DNA of 64,000 bases. Origin: Mesostigma viride (Eukaryota; Streptophyta; Mesostigmatophyceae; Mesostigmatales; Mesostigmataceae). Positions 42,981 through 52,920 of this stretch are shown here, one piece after another. Below the pieces are notes generated by a model. It did no database searches. It was not told where the DNA came from and saw only the letters and a list, made by a program, of their open reading frames with translations. Location: the NCBI GenBank assembly GCA_009746045.1, contig RPFO01000256.1, positions 952,429-1,016,428 of the forward strand, read 5' to 3'. Position 1 is the first letter of the stretch; every line of letters starts with the position of its first letter. A program made the position numbers and the translations under genes.

Positions 42981-45900
42981 TAAGTCCTCACACCCTCACA
43001 CGTGTCATGATGAGTCGTGTCCCCTACACCACCCAATATCCAGCTCCACTGCCCAGGCAGGGACACAGGATGGGAGGATGTTGACAGGATGTCAAGTTAA
43101 CTCTGTTACCTCTCACTCTCCACCTTCATGCTCAGCTGTCAAGGCTGTAAGCAAGGTTGGCAAAGTGTTGAAGTATTACACAGAAACCTCTGACAGTGAA
43201 CCCAGGTTCACCTCCTTGATACCCAAGGTGTCCAGGGTCATGACCCAAGCTCTTAGTAACATCAGTTATGAGGAGCTGGCATTGCAACTGCACTTACTGT
43301 ATGGTCATGAGACATGTGCAGAGGTGGTAGCAGCTGCATTGGGAGGTACGGCACTCAGGAAGGCATGTCAGCTGATCAGAAAACACTGTCAGCACTGCCA
43401 AATGTATGCACCTAAACCACCCAAGTGGCATGTAGCTACACCACCTAAGTGCAAGGGCAGAGTGGTCGGGGATGTGTTCCATATTAAGGGACAGCCCTAT
43501 CTGGCTTTAAAGGACGCATGGTCCAGGTACACAGCAATAGAACCTCTCCCTGGTATGGACAAGTCTCAGTTGCATAGAGCTATATTAATAGCACAAGCCA
43601 GGTACTACCCAGTAGAAGCACTGCTGTTAGATCAGCAATTTAGTTGCCTTGCTGGGGCAGAGGGCTGTGAAGCTATAGACCTGGCTGGGCTAGAAGATCA
43701 TGAGAGACAAGGTATCATTGAGAGGGCAATTAGGTCTATCAAAACCTTGGTAGCCAAAGAAGGTGAGAACCTGTTAGCTGACAGTGGGTCATACGCTGAT
43801 AGGGCACTGTGGGCTACTAAGATATGCCAGATACTCAATAGACGACCACTCCTGCAGACACCCTATGGTATTATCACACCAGATGGGTTACAGGCTGGGA
43901 TATACCCACCTGAGGTACTAGCTGTGTACAATGCACAGCGTGCCCACGCTGCCAGCAGATTGGCAGCCAAGGATGCCAAGCATCCACGCCCCTCCTTCAA
44001 GGAAGGGGACACAGTTCTCTTCTATAAGGAGTCAGGGCTAGGGAAGGTTGGGACATGGTTAGGCCCAGCCACTATCCTTAAGTTTTCCAGCACAGGCAAG
44101 ACTGTGCATGTGAAACACAATGACACTGGGCATGTGCACAAGTGCTCACCTCACAGGATTAAATTGTATTACACTCCACTGTCAGACGTGGCAGAGGAGG
44201 AAGAGCTGATGGTCGACAGCTCAGTACAGTTGCCTGGTATATCTGGAGTACCCAGTGAGTGGTTGTTTGGAACACACACTGGTGAGTGTGATAGCCACAA
44301 CACATGTGCACCCCAGGTCACCCTCAGTGAGCCTAGCCAGCCACAGCAGGTTAGACCACCTGTCAACGAGGGCACTAACCAAGAAGGTGGTCAGCAAGAC
44401 AGCACACCTTCAGCGGTACCAGCTCAACCCATACCTACCGTGTCCAAACATGGGCTAGCAGAAGCGGTCCGCATACTGCAAGCAGCGCATAGAGCCAAAG
44501 CTCACACTGCTGCAGGGTCAGCCAAAGTGAGTAGGGCAGGTCACAGCGACAACAATCCAGCTCTAGTCGCGGTTGACACCCAAGCTCAGGTTAGCATCAT
44601 CAGTGCATTGGCTGTACCACACCTAGAGTTAGAGCCTTCCCCTTGGCAACGGGTGGCTGATTTCTCTGGGCAGGCTAGCTTGACTGTTAAAGGTCAGGTT
44701 ACCTTAAACATTCTTGGTATCCCCACACCTTTTCAGGTACTGGAAGGATACACAGGAAATGCTTTGTTGGGTGATCCATTTATTTCTTACCCAGGTGTCA
44801 CCATCTCTTGTGATAGGCTTGAGGTACAGGGCCTGGGTGGGGTGTCACTTGATCATTTTCAGGTACCACTCCAGACTTTGGTTGACACACAGCCAGCCAC
44901 TGTCAAATTTGTTGCACCAAAGTATGCACCTGGGCACGAGCCACGTGTGGCAGATTTGGTGCACAGTCAGAAACTGCACCCCAAAGCATTTGGATTGGGA
45001 AAGTATGATGTTGCAAAAATGTCTCCCCTCTCCTATGAGCAGATTGTCCAGGACTGTCAAACTCAGGAAGGTTTCACTAAGTGGGTTGAAGCTTTTAGAA
45101 AGGCTATGGATGAATGGGTGGTTCCAGATCCACGTAGTCCCACCCACACACCTCCAGTCACTCCCTTAGAGCGTAAGCCCAACGGGAGCAAGCACCTAAG
45201 ACTTAAGTTCGTGTGCAAGCACAAGCAAGCAGCAGATGGCTCTGTCATTTTCCATGCTAGGCCTTGTGTGACTGAGTTTAAGGGATCCACTGATTTGACA
45301 GAGGCAGATCTGTATACACCTGGCATTCAGCAAACTTCTCTTAAAATTTTGCTGTCTGTTTTTCTAGGGCACATCAATCAAGGTGATGATTATGTGTGCA
45401 AAGCCACTGACATTAAACGTGCATTTCTGAAAGGCTCACCTGAAATAGCTGAGCAAGTTTGGCATGGGAAGGTGTATGTGGTCAACACACCTCAGGTGTG
45501 GTCTAAGGATATCCCACAACCATTTCTGAAAGCCAACATAGGAGTGGAAGGTCTGCAATCTGCTCCTAGAATTTTCAGAATGTCAGCTCAAGCTGTGTTT
45601 GAGAAGCTAGGTGCTCGGTATGATGACATAGACCCTTGCTTCTTTGTTGTCCCTCACCCTCATGGCATGATCATGTTTGTGTGGCATGGGGATGATCAGC
45701 TTATTGCTGGGCCTAGGCAGGCTGTGGATGATTTTATTGCCAACGTGTCTAAGTCTTTTGAGATTGGCAAGCAGCTAGAGCTGGGCACCATTGCTATTAA
45801 GTTCTGTGGCACAATGTTGCAGCTTCAGAAGCAAGCAGATCAGTGGGTCTGTGCAATGTACTCTCCATCAGATTACATGCACAGTTGTAAGGAAGTGCTG

Positions 45901-46623
45901 CAGACTAAAATCAAACCTTGTGACTGTCCCACCATTAGGGGCAAGCTGGGGTGGTTGTGTTCTACTTGTGCACCACACTTGGCAGTAGTCAGCAGGGTTG
46001 ATGATGCAGTTCTTATGCAGGTAGGCCACAAGGCTATCAACAAGCTCCTGCAGGCTGGTCCACCCCTTATCTTGCATTCCCTGGAACTCTTTAAGCCCAT
46101 TCACATTCAGGCTATAATGGACAGTTCCATGGAATCACGGCAGATTACTCAACTGCAGGCTAGGGAGGCTGGCTTATTTTTTGTACAAAATGCTGACCAA
46201 CCCATGTCACTCATCTCATGGTATAGCAGGCTACATAGGCGTAAAGCTGTTAGTAGCAATGCTGCTGAGTGCAGGGCAGTTGTGTCAGCTGTGCTACATG
46301 CCAGGTATCTCAATCATGTCCTGGTTTGGTTACAGAAGCAAGCAGGCAGTCAGGCTGGGGTGGTGGCTCACTTGCACACCGACAGTCAATCTCTCCTCAG
46401 TTTCCTTGACAACCCTTATGCTGTGCATACTGATTTGGACTGGGTGATCCTGAAACAGGAGTGCACCTACTGGGAGTCTACCAATCATGTGCCGGACAAG
46501 GCCAACGCCGCGGATGCGTTGACCAAGGTGCCCCAGCTAGCACCTGAGCAGTACCAACTGCTCTATCACATGATGAACCCCTACGGCAAGCAGGCCAGCC
46601 TGCCCCCGCCGGTAGACACCTAG
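42829..46623 (+). CDS. Copia-1 copy B Pol with order integrase - protease - RT - RNase H
   Basis: The 1264-codon frame is probably the 3' part of a Gag-Pol fusion; its first 50 codons are out of frame with the zinc knuckle because of one missing G at about 42890 (copy A has CACCTGGCGCACC). Integrase: HHCC finger (HLLYGH...CQHCQ, about 155-195), Asp about 213 (GDVFHIKG), Asp about 267 (LLLDQQFSC) and Glu about 297 (RQGIIERAIRSIK), then a C-terminal module with GTWLGPATILKFSS and SPHRIKLYY. Protease: VDTQAQVSIIS (about 581) and NALLGDPFIS (about 645). RT: ATDIKRAFLKG (about 860) and WHGDDQLIAG (about 953). RNase H: MDSSMESRQ (about 1097) and HTDSQSLLSF (about 1184). Ends ...NPYGKQASLPPPVDT. Confidence 0.93.
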   Translation: MCVVGVVDTARTSATNTRSTCAPGGALPQVPGTASRGPRQVHQGAVAAPKCKSSHPHTCHDESCPLHHPISSSTAQAGTQDGRMLTGCQVNSVTSHSPPSCSAVKAVSKVGKVLKYYTETSDSEPRFTSLIPKVSRVMTQALSNISYEELALQLHLLYGHETCAEVVAAALGGTALRKACQLIRKHCQHCQMYAPKPPKWHVATPPKCKGRVVGDVFHIKGQPYLALKDAWSRYTAIEPLPGMDKSQLHRAILIAQARYYPVEALLLDQQFSCLAGAEGCEAIDLAGLEDHERQGIIERAIRSIKTLVAKEGENLLADSGSYADRALWATKICQILNRRPLLQTPYGIITPDGLQAGIYPPEVLAVYNAQRAHAASRLAAKDAKHPRPSFKEGDTVLFYKESGLGKVGTWLGPATILKFSSTGKTVHVKHNDTGHVHKCSPHRIKLYYTPLSDVAEEEELMVDSSVQLPGISGVPSEWLFGTHTGECDSHNTCAPQVTLSEPSQPQQVRPPVNEGTNQEGGQQDSTPSAVPAQPIPTVSKHGLAEAVRILQAAHRAKAHTAAGSAKVSRAGHSDNNPALVAVDTQAQVSIISALAVPHLELEPSPWQRVADFSGQASLTVKGQVTLNILGIPTPFQVLEGYTGNALLGDPFISYPGVTISCDRLEVQGLGGVSLDHFQVPLQTLVDTQPATVKFVAPKYAPGHEPRVADLVHSQKLHPKAFGLGKYDVAKMSPLSYEQIVQDCQTQEGFTKWVEAFRKAMDEWVVPDPRSPTHTPPVTPLERKPNGSKHLRLKFVCKHKQAADGSVIFHARPCVTEFKGSTDLTEADLYTPGIQQTSLKILLSVFLGHINQGDDYVCKATDIKRAFLKGSPEIAEQVWHGKVYVVNTPQVWSKDIPQPFLKANIGVEGLQSAPRIFRMSAQAVFEKLGARYDDIDPCFFVVPHPHGMIMFVWHGDDQLIAGPRQAVDDFIANVSKSFEIGKQLELGTIAIKFCGTMLQLQKQADQWVCAMYSPSDYMHSCKEVLQTKIKPCDCPTIRGKLGWLCSTCAPHLAVVSRVDDAVLMQVGHKAINKLLQAGPPLILHSLELFKPIHIQAIMDSSMESRQITQLQAREAGLFFVQNADQPMSLISWYSRLHRRKAVSSNAAECRAVVSAVLHARYLNHVLVWLQKQAGSQAGVVAHLHTDSQSLLSFLDNPYAVHTDLDWVILKQECTYWESTNHVPDKANAADALTKVPQLAPEQYQLLYHMMNPYGKQASLPPPVDT

Positions 46624-47636
46624 TCCACCCCTCCCCAGGGAGGGTGGCTAGTCTCCCCACCCCTACTATGGGGCAACCCCTGTCAGGGGGTAGGGGTACC
46701 CAGACCCGGCCCAGGCCACGGGGTGTCTTATCATCAGCACTAGCTCCTGGGGAGGAGCTGAACCTGTATGCCTTGTAAGCCCTGTTTTATGGTGAATAAA
46801 TGGAGTCTCTTTGACTCGTCTCTCTCATGGAATTTCGTTAGCTCATCTCTTGGGAGGTGAGCTGTCAATCCTTCACAAGTGTGTCATTGTCATGGTGACA
46901 GTACTTGTACATGGCATTGTTATGTGGCTGGGTCATGTTCATGGTTACCTTGTACATGTGCATGTGCATGTGCATGTAACGTGTGACAGTCTTAGTCTTG
47001 TGACTGTGCCTGTTGTGTCTTATGCTGCCATCTGGTCCCAGGACCTGTGGTAGGGTGATGGGCAGTCCACCCATTCGCCATGTGCAAATCAAGTGGAGAA
47101 CCAGTTCCCCTTGTCAGTTGCCTGTGCTTACCACCATGTGGCACTCACAGGTATCTGGCTGCTCTGGCCCAGGTCAGCAGTGGCAAAACATCAGGTCCTA
47201 AGCACCTGGGGAAGACCTCTGGTTTCACTAGAGTCATCCCATTGGTTTTTGGGAAGTGGATGTTGCATGGGGTTCCATCCACAAGTGGCAATCAAGCCCC
47301 CCTTTTTCTACCATCTGCAGTGACAGATGCCAGGGAAATGACGACAATTCGCTCCTTCAAAGATGGAAACTGGGCACTCCTTATATGCTGTGACATGTGA
47401 CTTGCATGACGTCCTGTGTGACGAATGGCCGCAGTACCTCATTTATGTTTTCCCCACTATTGAGGGGGAGGAACCCCCGTAGTGCTTGGCAGGGTTAAAT
47501 CAGCAGTCAGCATCAGTATAGTCCGTTTCTGGGGCCCTTCTCTAATCCAGTTGTGACTGTATGGGCTCTGGTTGCCTTGCAACGGTTGGTAGGTCAGACT
47601 TGGAGCATGTTCCAATCTGAAAGAAAACATAATGGG
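46624..47636 (+). other. Copia-1 copy B 3' non-coding region
   Basis: About 1 kb lies between the pol stop and the 3' LTR. It contains an AATAAA-like signal (GGTGAATAAATGG at about 46790), a GCATGT hexamer run (46955-46978) and no recognisable ORF. It includes the exact point (47066/47067) where the homologous site in copy A is interrupted by the CACTA-ended element. Confidence 0.8.
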
Positions 47637-48044
47637 AGTTAGCTGAGATACCTCGAGGCTGACTTGTGGCCGGAGCCACACAGGGGAACATACAGTGTGA
47701 CCGGAGTTATTCTGGCGGAGACAGAATAACGGTGCCGAGCGCCGGTTGTGGCGCGACGCACACACGTGTACGCAAGTTACGTAGCTAGCAACTAGTCTAG
47801 TGGACGTTGTGCGTAGTAACGTTGCTCCAGGTCTAGAAGCCTCTAGAACCTGGACACGTGGCGGACAAGTGAGCGTAGTCCAGTTGTCCTAGGGATCTCG
47901 TGTGAGTGATGTGTCCACGACATATAATGTGTGCCCACATATGGAGTGAATAATGACAAGGAACGCCCGATCCCTGGCGTTGCTGCAGCCATCATTCTCA
48001 CACTGAGTCCCCAACGTCTCCGACGTACATCTATATATCTAACT

Positions 48045-49466
48045 GAGGGATGCATGTGGGGTGGGTAGGTGCATGCGCTTGTTCCTTGTCGAGGGAGGGA
48101 TGCATGTGGGGTGGGTGGGTGCACGTGCTTGTTCCTTATCAAGGGAGGGATGCTTGTGCATTAGGTGGGTTCACGTGCTTGTTTCTTGTAAAGGGATGGA
48201 TGCATGTGGGGTGGGTGGGTACACATGCTTGTTCCTTGTCAAGGGAGGGATGCATGCGCGGTGGGTAGGTGCATGCTCTTGTTCCTTGTCAAGGTAGAGA
48301 TGCATGTGGGTGGGTGGGTGCATGAAATTGTTCCTTGTCAAGGGAGGGACGCAGGTGGGGTGGGTGGGTGCACATGCTTCTTCCTTGTCAAGGGAGGGAT
48401 GCATGCGCGGTGGGTGGGTGCATGTGTGTGTTCTTTATCAAGGGAGGGATGCATGTGGGGTAGGTGGGCCCACATGCTTGTTTCTTGTAAAGGGAGGGGT
48501 GCATGTGGGGTGGGTGGGTGCACGTGCTTGTTCCTTGTCGAGGGAGGGATGCATGTGGGGTGGGTGGGTGCACGTGCTTTTTCCTTGTCAAAGGAGGGAT
48601 GCATGTGGGGTGGGTGAGTGCACGCGCTTGTTCCTTGTCAAGGGAGGGATGCATGTGGGGTGGGTGGGTGGGTGCACGCGCTTGTTCCTTGTCAAGGGAG
48701 GGGTGCATGTGCAGTAGGTGGGTGCACGTGCTTGTTTCTTGTAAAGGGAGGACTGCATGTGGGGTGGGTGGCTGCATGCGCTTGTTCCTTGTCAAGGGAG
48801 GGATGCATGTGGGGTGGGTGGGTGCATGCGCTTGTTCCTTGTCAAGGGAGGGACGCAGGTGGGGTGGGTGGGTGCACATGCTTCTTCCTTGTCAAGGGAG
48901 GGATGCATGCGCGGTGGGTGGGTGCATGTGTGTGTTCTTCATCAAGGGAGGGATGCATGTGGGGTAGGTGGGCCCACATGCTTGTTTCTTGTAAAGGGAG
49001 GGGTGCATGTGGGGTGGGTGGGTGCACGTGCTTGTTCCTTGTCGAGGGAGGGATGCATGTGGGGTGGGTGGGTGCACGTGCTTGTTCCTTATCAAGGGAG
49101 GGATGCTTGTGCATTAGGTGGGTTCACGTGCTTGTTCCTTGTCAAGGGAGGGATGCATGCGCGGTGGGTAGGTGCATGCTCTTGTTCCTGTTCAAGGTAG
49201 AGATGCATGTGGGTGGGTGGGTGCATGCGCTTGTTCCTTGTCAAGGGAGGGACGCAGGTGGGGTGGGTGGGTGCACATGCTTCTTCCTTGTCAAGGGAGG
49301 GATGCATGCGCGGTGGGTGGGTGCATGTGTGTGTTCTTTATCAAGGGAGGGATGCATTGCAGTAGGTGGGCCCACATGCTTGTTTCTTGTAAAGGGAGGG
49401 GTGCATGTGGGGTGGGTGGGTGGGTGCATGCGCTTGTTCCTTGTCGAGGGAGAGATGCATGTGGGC
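48045..49466 (+). repeat. 51-bp minisatellite, right part
   Basis: About 28 units continue the array seen at 39131-39561. Units fall into subtypes (for example ...GTGCATGTGTGTGTTC and ...CCCACATGCTTGTTTC) that recur in the same order twice (about 48330-48560 and 48850-49070), so larger blocks of several units were also duplicated. Long ORFs on both strands are repeat artefacts. Confidence 0.92.
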
Positions 49467-50330
49467 CGCTAGCTTCCCTCCCCTCCCCTCCCTTCTTAGC
49501 TTCCCTCCTTCCTTGCATTACTTAAGTTCCTATAGCTTCCTTCCCCTCCCCTCCCATGTCCCATAGCTTAATGCCCTCCCCTTTCGTCCCTCTCCCTTAG
49601 TAGCTTTCCTCCCCTTCCCTTTCTTAGCTTCCCTCCTTCCTTGCAGCACCTAAGATCCTTTAGCTTCCTTCCCCTCCCCTCCCACGCCTGAGCTTCCCTC
49701 CCCTTTCGTCCCTCTCCCTTAGTAACTTTCCTCCCCTTCCCTTTCTTAGTTTCCCTCCTTCCTTGCATTACCTAAGTTCCTTTAGCTTCCTTCCTCTCCC
49801 CTCCCATCCCTTAGCTTCCCTCCCCTTTCCTCCCTCTCCCTTCTAAGTAGCTTTCCTCCCCTTCCCTTTCTTAGCTTGGGGGCTTCCTTGCATTACCGAA
49901 GTTCCTTTAGCTTCCTTCCCCTCCCCTCCCATCTTAGCTTCCCTCCCCTTTCCTCACTCTCCCTTAGTAACTTTCCTCCCCTTCCCTTTCTTAGCTTCCC
50001 TCCCCTTTCCTCCCTCTCCCTTGGTAACTTTCCTCCCCTTCCCTTTCTTAGCTTCCCTCCTTCCTTGCATTACCTAAGTTCCTTTAGCTTCCTTCCCCTC
50101 CCCTCCCATATCCCATAGCTTAATGCCCTTCCCTTTCCTCCCTCTCCCTTAGTAGCTTTCCTCCCCTCACTTTCTTAGCTTCCCTCCTTCCTTGCATTAC
50201 CTAAGTTCCTTTAGCTTCCTTCCCCTCCCCTCCCATATCCCATAGCTTAATGCCCTTCCCTTTCCTCCCTCTACCTTAGTAGCTTTCCTCCCCTCCCTTG
50301 CTTAGCTTCCCTCCCTCGTTGCATTACCTA
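49467..50330 (+). repeat. Pyrimidine-rich (C/T) degenerate tandem repeat
   Basis: About 860 bp are almost pure C/T, built from CTTCCCTCCCCTTTC, CTTAGCTTCC and CTTGCATTACCTAAGTTCC words in units of roughly 110-130 bp. The asymmetry of purines and pyrimidines is extreme. No coding content. Confidence 0.85.
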
Positions 50331-50924
50331 AGTTCAAAGAGCTACTTGGGAGCGGCGGGAGCGATGCCGACGAAAGGGCTGGCTGCGGCAAGAACGTCGT
50401 CCAGCGACCGGGTTTCTGGGGCGGCAGGTGTTGGTGGGGCCTCCATAGCTACGGGGAAGATGTCGAATGCTGGGGCGGGGGGCGCAGGCGTGCTATTCAC
50501 GAAGGGAATGCCGCCATATCGAGTCGAAAATAGCGATATCTGCTGGGCAGGCCGAGGTCGAGAACGTACGAAATCGGGGACGATAGCTGCCGGAAATTAT
50601 ACCAGCGTGTTTGTCATCAGAAGACGAGTCGAATGCAACAAACCCGACTAAATTTCATGGCCTGAGTCGAAAGTTATGAGCATTCTCGGCAGCCATAGCT
50701 CGGCATATTTTCGCGTACGTCGTTGAGCTGATGCTCTGGGAAATTTGAATGATTGATAAGGGTTAATTCAACTAGTGTGTTTCTTAGTAGTATAATGTGT
50801 TTCTTCATTAATTTGAATGATTGATAATTGATTAATTAATTTGAATTATTGCCACATGATGTTTCCATGAAGTCAAATGACAACGCAAATCACAATACAC
50901 TAGGTTGGACAAATCACAAGGTTA
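50331..50924 (+). other. Unassigned sequence; weak ORF and AT-rich spacer
   Basis: A frame from within the pyrimidine tract reads to a stop at 50651. Its unique part (about 100 codons, TKGLAAARTSSSDRVSGAAG and onward) is low in complexity and has no recognised family. The remainder to 50924 is AT-rich with a repeated TTTGAATGATTGATAA word (about 50744 and 50813). Confidence 0.35.
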
Positions 50925-51280
50925 CGGCCCGTATACTTGTCCAGTATACTGGCCGTAAACTTTTACTACCGTATACTTTTTCTAGTATACTGGCCGTAAA
51001 ATTTACTTCCGTATACTTTTTCTAGTATACTGACCGTAAACTTTACTTTCGTATACTTTTTCTCGTATACTGGCCGTAAAATTTACTACCGTAAAATAAT
51101 TCTCGTATACTGGCCGTAAAGTTTACTACCGTAAATTTTACTGCCGTATACGAGGAAAAGTATACGGTAGTAAATTTTACGGCCAGTATACGAGTGGTAA
51201 GTATATGCGTACGAACGCAAAATTTACGGCCCGTAAAAATTTCCGTATACGTGTACGGGCCGTAAATTTATAGTATAGTG

Positions 51281-52262
51281 AGTCCACCCATTCGCCATGT
51301 GCAAATCAAGTGGAGAACCAGTTCCCACTTGTCAGTTGCCTGTGCCTACCACCATGTGGCACTCACAGGTATCTGGCTGCTCTGGCCCAGGTCAGCAGTG
51401 GCGAAACATCAGGTCATAAGCACCTGGGGAAGACCTCTGGTTTCACTAGAGTCATCCCATTGGTTTTTGGGAAGTGGATGTTGCATGGGGTTCCATCCAC
51501 AAGTGGCAATCAAGCCCCCCTTTTTCTACCATCTGCAGTGACAGATGCCAGGGAAATGACGACAATTCGCTCCTTCAAAGATGGAAACTGGGCACTCCTT
51601 ATATGCTGTGACATGTGACTTGCATGACGTCCTGTGTGACGAATGGCCGCAGTACCTCATTTATGTTTTCCCCACTATTGAGGGGGAGGAACCCCCGTAG
51701 TGCTTGGCAGGGTTAAATCAGCAGTCAGCATCAGTATAGTCCGTTTCTGGGGCCCTTCTCTAATCCAGTTGTGACTGTATGGGCTCTGGTTGCCTTGCAA
51801 CGGTTGGTAGGTCAGACTTGGAGCATGTTCCAATCTGAAAGAAAACATAATGGGAGTTAGCTGAGATACCTCGAGGCTGACTTGTGGCCGGAGCCACACA
51901 GGGGAACATACAGTGTGACCGGAGTTATTCTGGCGGAGACAGAATAACGGTGCCGAGCGCCGGTTGTGGCGCGACGCACACACGTGTACGCAAGTTACGC
52001 AGCTAGCAACTAGTCTAGTGGACGTTGTGCGTAGTAACGTTGCTCCAGGTCTAGAAGCCTCTAGAACCTGGACACGTGGCGGACAAGTGAGCGTAGTCCA
52101 GTTGTCCTAGGGATCTCGTGTGAGTGATGTGTCCACGACATATAATGTGTGCCCACATATGGAGTGAATAATGACAAGGAACGCCCGATCCCTGGCGTTG
52201 CTGCAGCCATCATTCTCACACTGAGTCCCCAACGTCTCCGACGTACATCTATATATCTAACT
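51281..52262 (+). mobile_element. Copia copy A, 3' piece with 3' LTR (51855-52262)
   Basis: After the CACTA-ended element and the duplicated AG, copy A resumes with TCCACCCATTCGCCATGTGC, matching 47067 onward in copy B, and runs to the end of its LTR. Differences from copy B are few (for example CCCACTTGTC for CCCCTTGTC, GGTCATAAG for GGTCCTAAG). Confidence 0.9.
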
Positions 52263-52920
52263 TACATAGGAAGGAGTGACTATGTACTCCACACTATGTA
52301 CTCCAAGAGTACATAGTGTGGAGTACATAGTGTCTCCAATGCAGCAGCACTCCGCTATGATCCGGGATTTCCGAATAGGGGACTGCCGACGCGGTGTGAC
52401 ACGCCCGTATTACATAGGAAGGAGTGACTATGTACTCCACACTATGTACTCCAAGAGTACATAGTGTGGAGTACATAGTGTCTCCAATGCAGCAGCACTC
52501 CGCTATGATCCGGGATTTCCGAATAGGGGACTGCCGATGCGGTGAGACACGCCCGTATTACATAGGAAGGAGTGACTATGTACTCCACACTATGTACTCC
52601 AAGAGTACATAGTGTCTCCAATGCAGCAGCACTCCGCTATGATCCGGGATTTCCGAATAGGGGACTGACGACGCGGTGAGACACGCCCGTATTACATAGG
52701 AAGGAGTGACTATGTACTCCACACTATGTACTCCAAGAGTACATAGTGTGGAGTACATAGTGCCTACAATGCAGCAGCACTCCGCCATGATCCGGGATTT
52801 CCGAATAGGGGACTGCCGACGCGGTGAGACACGCCCGTATTACATAGGAAGGAGTGACTATGTTCTCCACACTATGTACTCCAAGAGTACATAGTGTGGA
52901 GTACATAGTGCCTCCAATGC
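52263..52920 (+). repeat. 148-bp tandem repeat, five units, each with a 24-bp perfect hairpin
   Basis: Units start TACATAGGAAGGAGTGACTA at 52263, 52411, 52559, 52693 and 52841 (the last is partial). Each contains a stem whose arm begins CTATGTACTCCACACTATG, a CAA loop, and the exact inverse arm (unit 1: 52280-52303 and 52307-52330). Unit 3 has lost part of its right arm and is 134 bp. Copy A ends exactly at the array start. Confidence 0.92.

Larger units (their letters stand above)
39562..48044 (+). mobile_element. Copia-1 copy B: full-length LTR retrotransposon, 8.5 kb
   Basis: LTRs at 39562-39969 and 47637-48044 are both 408 bp and near identical, starting AGTTAGCTGAG and ending TCTAACT. 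GAGGG is duplicated on each side. Just after the 5' LTR, TGGATTAGACATGG at 39970 has the TGG start expected of a tRNA primer-binding site. A purine-rich GAAAGAAAACATAATGGG precedes the 3' LTR. The pol frame is intact for 1264 codons. This copy serves as the uninterrupted reference for copy A. Confidence 0.96.
31859..51280. mobile_element. CACTA-ended TIR element, 19.4 kb with nested insertions, no transposase seen
   Basis: The left end CACTATACTATAAA at 31859 and the inverted right end at 51280 match over about 38 bp with one mismatch. Copy B supplies the empty site: GGGCAG-TCCACCC there, GGGCAG...AGTCCACCC here, so AG is duplicated. Subterminal repeats made of GTATAC and GGCCCGTAAA words in both orientations lie at 31872-31950, 37457-37760 and 50925-51270, as expected for EnSpm/CACTA elements. 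Subtracting the PAT-like element and copy B leaves about 5.4 kb, mostly minisatellite and pyrimidine-rich DNA. It is probably a non-autonomous member. Confidence 0.72.
1..52262 (+). mobile_element. Copia-type LTR retrotransposon copy A, interrupted by two large insertions
   Basis: Copy A survives as three pieces, 1-1067, 28203-31858 and 51283-52262, which align nearly base for base with successive parts of the intact relative at 39562-48044. Base 1 corresponds to about 42369 there, so the 5' LTR and most of gag lie before the window. The breaks are filled by a TGTA-duplicating element (1068-28202) and a CACTA-ended element (31859-51280). Removing both, with one copy of each duplication, restores the copy B sequence across each junction. 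The copy ends in a 408-bp 3' LTR. Its own target duplication cannot be checked because the 5' end is missing. Confidence 0.88.

Noticed and set aside
48050-49525. Cys/Gly/Trp-rich ORFs on both strands
   Set aside because: Artefacts of a 51-bp minisatellite open in every frame.
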